From contig JAJYTL010000180.1 in assembly GCA_021793055.1 (NCBI GenBank), forward strand, positions 1-6,743: 6,743 bases of DNA. Direction: 5' to 3'. Below, piece after piece: positions 1 through 5,520 of this stretch. Position 1 is the stretch's first letter; each line of letters starts with the position of its first letter. The notes beneath the pieces were generated by a model. It was given only the letters and a program-made list of their open reading frames with translations, did no database searches and was not told the DNA's origin. A program made the position numbers and the translations under genes. Source of the DNA: Pseudomonadota bacterium (GTDB lineage Bacteria > Pseudomonadota > Alphaproteobacteria > Ferrovibrionales > Ferrovibrionaceae).

Positions 1-1
1 G

Positions 2-553
2 ATCTACGGCCGCGTGGTGCTGAACCAGCCGGGCCAGTTTGCCTGGCAGATCTTCGACCGCAAGGTGCTGCATCTGTTGCGCGACGAGTATCGCATCCGC
101 CAGGTCACCAAGGTGCAGGCCAACACGCTGGAGGAGCTGGTGCAGAAACTCGACGACGTCAATCCGGAGCGGGCGCTTGAGACCATCAAGGCCTATAACG
201 CCGCGGTCAAGACCGACGTGCCGTTCAACCCGAATATCAAGGACGGCCGCGGCACCAAGGGCCTCGCGATCCCGAAGTCGAACTGGGCCAATACCGTCGA
301 GGAGCCGCCCTTCGAGGCCTATGCGGTGACCTGCGGCATCACCTTCACCTTCGGCGGCGTGCGGGTGAACCGCGACGCCCAGGTGATTGACACCGAAGGC
401 GATCCCATCCCCGGCCTTTACGCTGCGGGTGAGATGGTCGGTGGTCTCTTCTACTTCAACTATCCGGGCGGCACCGGCCTGATGGCCGGCGCGGTCTTCG
501 GCAAGATCGCCGGCGGCAGCGCCGGGCGGACCGCGGCCGGAAGCAACCGGTAG
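2..553 (+). CDS. tcuA: FAD-dependent tricarballylate dehydrogenase-like protein, C-terminal part (5' end outside window)
   Basis: The reading frame is open from base 2 to the TAG at 551-553, giving 183 residues with no start in view, so this is the last third or so of a flavoprotein of usually about 470-500 residues. The visible part is the C-terminal FAD-binding portion of the fumarate reductase/succinate dehydrogenase flavoprotein family. It has the segment TCGITFTFGG (visible residues 110-119), the PIPGLYAAGEMVGG block and then NYPGGTGLMAGAVFGKIAG. The TCGITFTFGG and GEMVGGLFYFNYPGG patterns are those I associate with TcuA, which oxidises tricarballylate to cis-aconitate in the cytoplasm. 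Substrate specificity is inferred from these motifs only; a related dicarboxylate or ketosteroid-type dehydrogenase is possible. The gene lies 47 bp upstream of a second flavoprotein on the same strand and is probably cotranscribed with it. Confidence 0.8.
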   Translation: MYGRVVLNQPGQFAWQIFDRKVLHLLRDEYRIRQVTKVQANTLEELVQKLDDVNPERALETIKAYNAAVKTDVPFNPNIKDGRGTKGLAIPKSNWANTVEEPPFEAYAVTCGITFTFGGVRVNRDAQVIDTEGDPIPGLYAAGEMVGGLFYFNYPGGTGLMAGAVFGKIAGGSAGRTAAGSNR

Positions 554-555
554 GG

Positions 556-593
556 CGTTTCCGATGACAGGAAACGACTGACCAGAGGAAACG
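556..593 (+). promoter_or_regulatory. Alternative hairpins around the ribosome binding site of the second flavoprotein gene
   Basis: Three bases after the tcuA-like stop codon lies CGTTTCC (556-562). Its exact reverse complement GGAAACG occurs twice, at 570-576 and at 587-593. The near copy gives a 7-bp hairpin with a 7-base loop. The far copy overlaps the purine-rich ribosome binding site AGAGGAAA (584-591) of the gene starting at 601. The two pairings exclude each other, so the near hairpin would leave the binding site free and the far one would cover it. The sequence matches are seen directly; a regulatory role is inference. Confidence 0.4.
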
Positions 594-600
594 GCGGGCG

Positions 601-2115
601 ATGGCAAGCGACAGCTTCGGCACAACCTTCGACGTGATCGTGGTCGGCGGCGGCGGCGCGGGCCTCGCCGCCGCGATCGAGGCCCGCGCGGCGGGCAAGA
701 GCGTCCTCCTTCTGGAGAAGAACCCGGAGCTCGGCGGCTCGACGGCCTGGTCGATCGGCTCGATCTCGGCCACCGGCACGCCGCACCAGAAAAAGCGCGG
801 CATCGACGACAACCCAAGCGACCATTGGGCCGACATGCCGCTCTTCGCCGAAGGGGCGCTTGCCGCGCGCGACAACGACGATCTCCGCCGCATCCTCTGC
901 GACGAGGTGCCCGACGCCTTCCGCTGGCTGATGGCGCTCGGCGTCCGCTTCTATGGGCCGATGCCGGAGCCGCCGCACCGCAAGCCGCGCATGCACAACG
1001 TGCTGCCGAACTCGCGCTCCTACATCTATCACCTGGAACGCCATGCCCGCCGCATCGGCGTCGAGATCCGAACCGACAGCCGGGCGACCGAGCTGGTGCG
1101 CGAGGGCGGCCGCGTCATAGGCCTGGTTTGCGGCGATGCGGCGGGCGGCAGCAGGCGTTTCGACGCCCGCAGCGGAATCGTTCTCGCCGCCGGCGATTTC
1201 ACCAACGGCACCGACCTTAAGGCGCGCTATATGGGCGCGCAGGAAGCCAAGGTCGAAGCGGTCAACCTCACCGCGACGGGTGATGGGCAGAAGCTCGCGC
1301 TCAAGCTCGGCGCCCGCATCCTGAACGGCGATCTCGCGCTCGGTCCTGAAATCCGCTTCATCCCGCCTGCGAACGTAACCCTGGTGCGTCGGCTACCGCC
1401 TTGGCGCATCCTCGCCAACTTCATGCAATGGGCGCTCGACTACATGCCGCAGGCGATCCTACGCCCGTTCATGATGGCGTTTCTCACCACCGCGCTCGCG
1501 CCCGCGCCAGGCCTCTTCGAGCACGGCGCCCTGCTGGTCAACAAGGCCGGACAGCGCTTTTGCGACGAACGCGACCGACCCGCCTATGCGCTGCCGGATC
1601 AAGCGGACAAGATCGGCTATATCCTGATCGATCGGCGCATCGCAGAACTGTTCAGCGCCTGGCCGCATTTCGTCTCGACCGCGCCCGGCGTCGCCTATGC
1701 CTATATCCCCGATTACCGGCGCAATCGGCCCGACGTCTACAAGACCGCGCCGACGCTGGCGGCGCTTGGGCAAAGCCTCGGCATTGATGGCGCGGCGCTG
1801 GAGCAAACCGTCGCCGCGCGCAATGCCGAGATCGCGAAGCTTGGCGGCGACGGCACGCGACTGCCGCTAAGCGAGCCGCCCTTCACCGCGCTCGGTCCGG
1901 TGCGTGCCGTCTTCGTTCACAACGAGGGCGGGCTCGCGGTCGACGAGCGGCATCGGGTGCTGGACGAGGACGGCAAGCCGATCCCCGGGCTCTATGCCGC
2001 GGGCGCGACCGGCCAGGGCGGGCTTCTGCTCAAGGGCCACGGCCACCACCTTGCCTGGGCGTTCGTCTCGGGACGGCGCGCCGGCCGCATCGCGGCGGAA
2101 GCCGCGTCCCGCTAA
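601..2115 (+). CDS. FAD-dependent oxidoreductase, fumarate reductase/ketosteroid dehydrogenase-like flavoprotein
   Basis: This 504-residue protein belongs to the FAD_binding_2 group (fumarate reductase, succinate dehydrogenase and 3-ketosteroid dehydrogenase flavoproteins). The N terminus carries the dinucleotide-binding strand-turn-helix DVIVVGGGGAGLAAAIEA (residues 11-28), the acidic strand end LLLEK (36-40) and then GGSTAWS (45-51). The C terminus has PIPGLYAAGATGQGG (460-474), which closes over FAD, followed by KGHGHHLAWAFVSGRRAG (478-495). Residues about 267-304 are unusually hydrophobic and may form a lid or membrane-facing surface. The protein probably transfers hydride between FAD and a C-C bond, but the substrate is unknown. 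It has no signal peptide and looks cytoplasmic. ATG 601 is chosen because the FAD fold begins ten residues later and AGAGGAAA lies 9 bp upstream. It is a diverged relative of the upstream tcuA-like gene, not a duplicate. Its last six codons form the start of a tandem repeat array. Confidence 0.85.
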   Translation: MASDSFGTTFDVIVVGGGGAGLAAAIEARAAGKSVLLLEKNPELGGSTAWSIGSISATGTPHQKKRGIDDNPSDHWADMPLFAEGALAARDNDDLRRILCDEVPDAFRWLMALGVRFYGPMPEPPHRKPRMHNVLPNSRSYIYHLERHARRIGVEIRTDSRATELVREGGRVIGLVCGDAAGGSRRFDARSGIVLAAGDFTNGTDLKARYMGAQEAKVEAVNLTATGDGQKLALKLGARILNGDLALGPEIRFIPPANVTLVRRLPPWRILANFMQWALDYMPQAILRPFMMAFLTTALAPAPGLFEHGALLVNKAGQRFCDERDRPAYALPDQADKIGYILIDRRIAELFSAWPHFVSTAPGVAYAYIPDYRRNRPDVYKTAPTLAALGQSLGIDGAALEQTVAARNAEIAKLGGDGTRLPLSEPPFTALGPVRAVFVHNEGGLAVDERHRVLDEDGKPIPGLYAAGATGQGGLLLKGHGHHLAWAFVSGRRAGRIAAEAASR

Positions 2116-2234
2116 TCCTTAGGCGGAAGCCGCGTCCCGCTAATCCTTAGGCGGAAGCCGCGTCCCGTTAACCCTTAGGCGGATGCCACGTCCCGTTAAC
2201 CCTTAGGCGGATGCCACGTCCGCCTGGCTCTTAG
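2095..2234. repeat. Five tandem 28-bp repeats between the stop codons of two convergent genes
   Basis: Five contiguous 28-bp units run 2095-2122, 2123-2150, 2151-2178, 2179-2206 and 2207-2234, with no spacers. Units 1 and 2 are identical: GCGGAAGCCGCGTCC then CGCTAATCCTTAG. Unit 3 has the same left half but CGTTAACCCTTAG on the right. Unit 4 keeps that right half and changes the left to GCGGATGCCACGTCC. Unit 5 keeps the unit-4 left half, has eight altered bases (2222-2229) and ends in CTTAG. Unit 1 includes the last six codons and TAA stop of the plus-strand flavoprotein; the TTA at 2231-2233 in unit 5 is the TAA stop of the minus-strand epimerase. Each junction can fold as CCGCTAA-TCC-TTAG(G)CGG or its C-to-T variant. 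No poly-T follows, so it is not a classical terminator. A role in ending or separating convergent transcripts is a guess. Confidence 0.95.
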
Positions 2235-3187
2235 GCCGTCGCGGCGAGGGCGCGGCGCGTGGCCTCGACATTGGCCGCGATGCCGGCCCGGATATCGTAT
2301 TTCGGCACGTAGCCGAGTTCGGCGCGGGCGCGGGAAACGTCGAGCGCGCCTTTCCTCACCGTCGCAATGCCGCGGCCGAAATCGTAGGGCCCGGGACCGA
2401 TCGAGAGATCGGCGCCCGGCACCAGCTCCTTCACGATCTCGACGATCTCGCGCAGCGACGGCGAAGCGCCGGTCGCGATATGATAGGCGTCGAAGCGGTG
2501 ATCGGTTTTGTCGAGCACCGCCAGGACGCCGGCCACCAGATCGCCGATATAGACTTGGTCGACGCGGAAATCGCCGCCCGACGCCATGTGCAGCGGCTCG
2601 CCCTTGAGCGCCGCGTCGATGAAGGTTTTCGGAATGCGCGGACGCGGCAAGCCGGGGCCATAGACCCAGCAGGTGCGAAGATGGATGCATTCCATGCCGT
2701 GCAGCCGGACATAGTCGCGCGCGAGTTGCTCGACGGCGAATTTCGAGATGCCATAGGGCATGACCGGACGGCAGGGATGGTCCTCGGTGATCCGCGCGCT
2801 TTCGAAATCGCCGTAAATCTCTTCCGAGCTCATATTGACGAAGCGCTTCAAGCCAAGAAGGCGCATCGCCTCAAGGACGTTCAGCGCGCCGCCGATATTG
2901 ACCCGCATAGTGGCGAACGGCGCGGCCATCGAATTGACCACGCCCACGATGGCCGCGAGATGAACCACCGCGTCGGGCTCGGCCCGGCGCAACAGCTCGA
3001 CCACATGCTGCCATTCGGTGATCTCGCCCGACACCAGGCGGAGATTGGGAAAGCGCGCCGCCGCGGCCTGCAACGCCGGACCTTGCGCCATGTCGAAGGC
3101 GGTGACCTCGTCGCCACGCGCGGCCAGCGCCGCGACCACCGCGCTGCCGAGGAAGCCATTTGCTCCGGTTACCACGATGCGCGACAT
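2231..3187 (-). CDS. NAD-dependent epimerase/dehydratase (extended short-chain dehydrogenase)
   Basis: This 318-residue protein is an extended SDR of the GalE/UDP-glucuronate epimerase type, and its length is typical. The N terminus IVVTGANGFLG (residues 4-14) holds the TGxxGxxG NAD(P)-binding motif, and Asp32 ends the second strand, which favours NAD over NADP. HLAAIVG (76-82) is the conserved strand-4 segment. The catalytic triad is complete: Ser121 in MSSEEIYG, and Tyr145 and Lys149 in YGISK. The C-terminal part RTCWVYGPG and later resembles nucleotide-sugar epimerases, but homologues in catabolic clusters also act on non-nucleotide hydroxy- or sugar-acids, so the substrate is open. ATG 3187 is chosen over further upstream starts because GGAGG (3194-3198) lies 6 bp away and the NAD fold begins directly. 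It follows the ThDP enzyme gene by 37 bp and is probably the second gene of that operon. Its stop codon lies in the last repeat unit of the array. Confidence 0.9.
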   Translation of the reverse strand: MSRIVVTGANGFLGSAVVAALAARGDEVTAFDMAQGPALQAAAARFPNLRLVSGEITEWQHVVELLRRAEPDAVVHLAAIVGVVNSMAAPFATMRVNIGGALNVLEAMRLLGLKRFVNMSSEEIYGDFESARITEDHPCRPVMPYGISKFAVEQLARDYVRLHGMECIHLRTCWVYGPGLPRPRIPKTFIDAALKGEPLHMASGGDFRVDQVYIGDLVAGVLAVLDKTDHRFDAYHIATGASPSLREIVEIVKELVPGADLSIGPGPYDFGRGIATVRKGALDVSRARAELGYVPKYDIRAGIAANVEATRRALAATA

Positions 3188-3193
3188 CTTCCC

Positions 3194-3198
3194 CCTCC
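3194..3198 (-). promoter_or_regulatory. Ribosome binding site of the epimerase gene
   Basis: On the minus strand GGAGG, inside the purine run GGAGGGGGAAG, sits 6 bases before ATG 3187. It fixes the start although the frame stays open up to 3334, where it would overlap the upstream gene. Confidence 0.8.
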
Positions 3199-3224
3199 GG
3201 TTCCGGTTGCCCGCCGGCAGGCGC

Positions 3225-5009
3225 TCAAGACGTGCGGACGACCCTCTTGCCAAACACCGGCTCCTTGGCCGCGATCGGCGGCAGGGTCCAGGTGCCGGTA
3301 GCCGGCGGACGCACGTTGGCATCGACGTGCACATCGAGCAGGCAGGGCTTGTTCAGCTTGATCGCGTGCTCGAGGGCGCCGGCGAATTCCTCGGACTTCT
3401 TCACCGTGATGCCCTCGGCACCGGCGGCGCGCGCCCAGGCGGCGAAGTCGGGATTGTACGGGGTCTGGTTCGCACCCTCGTAGAAGGCGGTGCCGATCTC
3501 ATGGCCCTGGAAGAGACCATGCTGCAGATCGCGGATGGCGCCCCAGGCGAAATTGTTCCACACCACCCAGACGGCCGGGATGTTGTATTCGACCGCGGTA
3601 CAGAGAACCTGCGGCACCATGGTGAAGCCGCCGTCGCCGCAGATCGAGATGCAGGGCTTGTCGGGCGCCGCGAGCTTGGCGCCGAGGATGCCCGCCGGGC
3701 CAAAGCCCATGCCGGAGAAGCCCCAGGTATTGAGCATGGTCTGCGGCCGCCGCGCCTGCCAGAACTGCATGTACCAATTGTGGTGCACGCCGGAATCGAG
3801 CGAGATGATGGCGTCGTCCGGAATCACCGCCCGACAATCCGCGACCACGCGCTCGGGGCGCATCGGCGAGGTGTGAAGATCGAAATTCGGCCGCGTGAAG
3901 GCGTCCCATTCGGCGCGCCAAGTCGCGATCTCGTCGAGCCAGGGCTTCGTGCGCCCCTCGCCTTTCGCGTCGCGCGCTTCGAGCTCGCCGAGAAGCTGGC
4001 GCAGGAAGGTGCGGGCGTCGGCAAGAACGGCGAGATCCGGCGGATAGTTGCGGCCAAGCTCTGCGTGATCGACATCGACATGCACGAGCTTGGTGACTGG
4101 GAAGTTCCAGGAATAGCCGGGCAGCCAGGACGAAGAGGAACGATCGTCGAAACGGGCGCCGATGGCGAGCACGACGTCGGCATAGCGTCCCGCCTGATTG
4201 GCCGGATAGGCGCCATTGCGGCCGATGAACCCGAGCGAGAGCGGATCGGTCATGTCGAGGCAGCCCATGCCGTTCGGCGAGCTCAGCACCGGAATCTGGA
4301 GCCGGTGGGCAAGCGCGGTGAGCTCCGCGCTCGCCTCCGACAAGGTGACGCCATGGCCGATGAACAGCACCGGCCGCTTGGCCGCGAGCAGCATCTCGGC
4401 GGTGCGCGAAACGTCCTCGGGCGCGGCGCCGGAGCGGCGCTGGTTGAAGCCATCCCAGGGGCTCTCGAGGCTGACGTCGTCCTCCTCCTGGAATAGGTTG
4501 AACGGCACGTCGAGATTGACCGGCCCGGGCCGGCCGCTGGTCATCGTCGTCACCGCCTGGCGCAGCGCCAAGGGCAGCATGTCGACCCGAGTCGGCTGGA
4601 AGCTCCGTTTCACCACCGGGCGGATGACGTTCGGGAAATCGGCCTGATTGTGCCGGTTCAACTCCTGGAAGGGGCTGCGGTTGAACTGCGAGGTCGGCAC
4701 GTTGGCGGTGATCGCGAGAAGCGCCGAGGAATCGGTTTGCGCCACGGCCAGCGCCATCACCAGATTGGCCGAGCCGGGACCGCAGGAGGTCAGGGTCGCG
4801 ACCGGCTGGTGCTTGACCCGAAAATAGGCATCGGCCATATGGCCCGCAATCTGTTCGTGGCGCGGCGAGACCAGCTTGATCTTGTCGCGGACGTTATATA
4901 GGGGGTCCAAAAGCCCGACATTGCCGTGGCCACAGATGCCGAAGACATAGGGAATCTTTTCCCGGATCAGGAATTCGGCGATAAGTTCTCCGCCTTTCAT
5001 TTTCGGCAT
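3225..5009 (-). CDS. Thiamine diphosphate-dependent enzyme, acetolactate synthase large-subunit family
   Basis: This 594-residue protein has the three-domain layout of the acetolactate synthase/pyruvate oxidase family, at the usual length. The N-terminal PYR domain has the activating glutamate Glu52 (PRHEQIAGHMADAY) and TSCGPGSAN (74-82). The central domain has IGARFDDR (283-290), as in acetolactate synthases. The C-terminal ThDP domain has the GDG...NN motif: GDG 458-460, then 24 residues, then Asn485-Asn486. It should join or cleave a 2-oxo acid or acyl unit through ThDP in the cytoplasm. It does not look like the housekeeping acetolactate synthase: the ThDP region reads VVWNNFAWGAIRD and no small regulatory subunit gene is adjacent. 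Related enzymes include sulfoacetaldehyde acetyltransferase and several decarboxylases, so the substrate is unknown. ATG 5009 is chosen for its AGGAGG. An in-frame ATG at 5057 adds 16 residues and ATG 5000 removes three. It probably leads an operon with the epimerase. Confidence 0.9.
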   Translation of the reverse strand: MPKMKGGELIAEFLIREKIPYVFGICGHGNVGLLDPLYNVRDKIKLVSPRHEQIAGHMADAYFRVKHQPVATLTSCGPGSANLVMALAVAQTDSSALLAITANVPTSQFNRSPFQELNRHNQADFPNVIRPVVKRSFQPTRVDMLPLALRQAVTTMTSGRPGPVNLDVPFNLFQEEDDVSLESPWDGFNQRRSGAAPEDVSRTAEMLLAAKRPVLFIGHGVTLSEASAELTALAHRLQIPVLSSPNGMGCLDMTDPLSLGFIGRNGAYPANQAGRYADVVLAIGARFDDRSSSSWLPGYSWNFPVTKLVHVDVDHAELGRNYPPDLAVLADARTFLRQLLGELEARDAKGEGRTKPWLDEIATWRAEWDAFTRPNFDLHTSPMRPERVVADCRAVIPDDAIISLDSGVHHNWYMQFWQARRPQTMLNTWGFSGMGFGPAGILGAKLAAPDKPCISICGDGGFTMVPQVLCTAVEYNIPAVWVVWNNFAWGAIRDLQHGLFQGHEIGTAFYEGANQTPYNPDFAAWARAAGAEGITVKKSEEFAGALEHAIKLNKPCLLDVHVDANVRPPATGTWTLPPIAAKEPVFGKRVVRTS

Positions 5010-5020
5010 GCTGGCTGTGA

Positions 5021-5026
5021 CCTCCT
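5021..5026 (-). promoter_or_regulatory. Ribosome binding site that decides the ThDP enzyme start
   Basis: AGGAGG on the minus strand lies 11 bases before ATG 5009. A second, weaker site, AGGCGGG (5062-5068), lies 4 bases before the in-frame ATG at 5057. The full consensus at 5021-5026 and the start of the conserved fold favour 5009. Confidence 0.65.
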
Positions 5027-5174
5027 GATAGTGCCGCCCCACCCGCCAGGATCGCATCGAGCCCGCCTGATAGACTCGGCGCGCCTGACCGCGGGCCCCG
5101 GAAGAGGGTGACGTCGCTGGCTTGTTCCCGCCGACGCAAAAGCGCGCGCGACAGGGCAATAGTCATCGCGTTGG

Positions 5175-5203
5175 GTTGTATGTTTTGTATCGTGGCATGT
5201 CAA
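5175..5203 (-). promoter_or_regulatory. Sigma-70 type promoter for the ThDP enzyme-epimerase operon
   Basis: On the minus strand a perfect -35 box TTGACA (5203 to 5198) is followed by exactly 17 bases and a -10 box TACAAC (5180 to 5175, 4 of 6 consensus bases). Transcription should begin near 5168, giving a leader of about 160 bases before ATG 5009. The match is seen in the sequence; its use in the cell is inferred. Confidence 0.65.
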
Positions 5204-5212
5204 CCGACCATA

Positions 5213-5224
5213 TCAGATATCTGA
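5213..5224. promoter_or_regulatory. 12-bp perfect palindrome upstream of the -35 box, candidate operator
   Basis: TCAGATATCTGA is a perfect palindrome starting 10 bp upstream of the -35 box, centred about 50 bp before the inferred transcription start. That position suits an activator, or a repressor acting together with another site. The regulator is unknown and is not encoded in the window. Confidence 0.4.
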
Positions 5225-5278
5225 CGGTGGGCGACCGCAACGGCGCAATTCGCCAAAAGAGCGAGCCAAGCAGCACCA

Positions 5279-5326
5279 AGAGCTGCGGCTCTCTTAGCAG
5301 CCCCTAGTGGCCTGCGGGCCAAGGGG
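5279..5326. other. Two adjacent GC-rich hairpins in the intergenic region
   Basis: The first is AGAGC-TGCG-GCTCT (5279-5292). The second is stronger: CCCCT (5301-5305), bulge AG, TGGCC (5308-5312), loop TGCG, GGCCA (5317-5321), AGGGG (5322-5326), ten base pairs in total. Both have the loop TGCG on the plus strand. Neither is followed by a T-run on the minus strand. On the plus strand the second is followed by TAATAATTATTT, but no plus-strand gene ends here. They could be a processed 3' end of the dienelactone hydrolase transcript or part of a small RNA; nothing decides between these. Confidence 0.45.
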
Positions 5327-5331
5327 TAATA

Positions 5332-5354
5332 ATTATTTCACATTGTGAAATAAT
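5332..5354. promoter_or_regulatory. 23-bp perfect AT-rich dyad, probable transcription factor binding site
   Basis: The arms are ATTATTTCACA (5332-5342) and TGTGAAATAAT (5344-5354), perfect over 11 bp around one central T. It stands out as AT-rich in a GC-rich genome. The core TTTCACA-T-TGTGAAA has the look of an operator for a dimeric helix-turn-helix regulator such as an IclR or GntR family member; the family is a guess. It lies about 130 bp upstream of the ThDP operon's -35 box and about 170 bp past the dienelactone hydrolase stop. I see no clear -35/-10 pair overlapping it on either strand. Confidence 0.55.
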
Positions 5355-5465
5355 ATCAGGCGCGAGGCCGGAGGATGGAGGACAGGGTTGCCCCCCGCCG
5401 GCACAGCCTTAAGCCGCGCGGTACCGGGGCCGGCCGGGCGCAGCGCTTGAACAAACCTGAATCTG

Positions 5466-5504
5466 AAAACCCGTCGGGTCTGAACGCCCGGCCTAGGCGT
5501 CGGG
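5466..5504 (-). terminator. Weak candidate terminator after the dienelactone hydrolase gene
   Basis: Read on the minus strand, a stem CCCG..GCC/GGC..CGGG (5504 to 5487, with a two-base bulge) is followed by a small ACCC-GAC-GGGT stem and then TTTT (5469 to 5466). The parts are short and the T-run is only four bases, so this may not terminate. Confidence 0.25.
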
Positions 5505-5520
5505 AGGCCCGCCCGCTTGC

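Larger units (their letters stand above)
5010..5520. other. 511-bp intergenic control region
   Basis: No convincing gene lies here. From right to left, following minus-strand transcription, it holds: a GC-rich stretch after the dienelactone hydrolase stop with small inverted repeats (5466-5504), about 110 bp with nothing I recognise, a perfect AT-rich dyad (5332-5354), two GC-rich hairpins (5301-5326 and 5279-5292), a 12-bp palindrome (5213-5224), a promoter (5175-5203), and then a leader of about 160 bases up to the ThDP enzyme start. I looked for a thiamine riboswitch in the leader and did not see its conserved elements. Confidence 0.7.

Noticed and set aside
2165..2206. Telomere-like CCTAAGGGTTAA on the minus strand of the repeats
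   Set aside because: Chance resemblance; it is part of a 28-bp bacterial repeat and not a 6-bp array.
2095..2234. CRISPR array
   Set aside because: The 28-bp units are directly adjacent with no spacers, and the outer units overlap gene ends.
2480..3301. A 273-codon plus-strand open frame opposite the epimerase
   Set aside because: Antisense to a gene with a complete catalytic triad, and its sequence shows no recognisable fold.
3018..4496. A 492-codon open frame on the plus strand opposite the ThDP gene
   Set aside because: It is antisense to a well supported gene, its protein has no family motifs and is rich in Arg, Gly and Ala as expected of a shadow frame in GC-rich DNA.
4894..5166. A 90-codon minus-strand frame starting almost at the inferred transcription start, as a possible leader peptide
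   Set aside because: It runs on into the ThDP gene in another frame, has no ribosome binding site and its composition fits a shadow frame.
5010..5174. Thiamine (TPP) riboswitch in the leader of a ThDP-dependent enzyme
   Set aside because: The conserved riboswitch elements, including CUGAGA, are not seen, and the gene uses the cofactor and does not make it.
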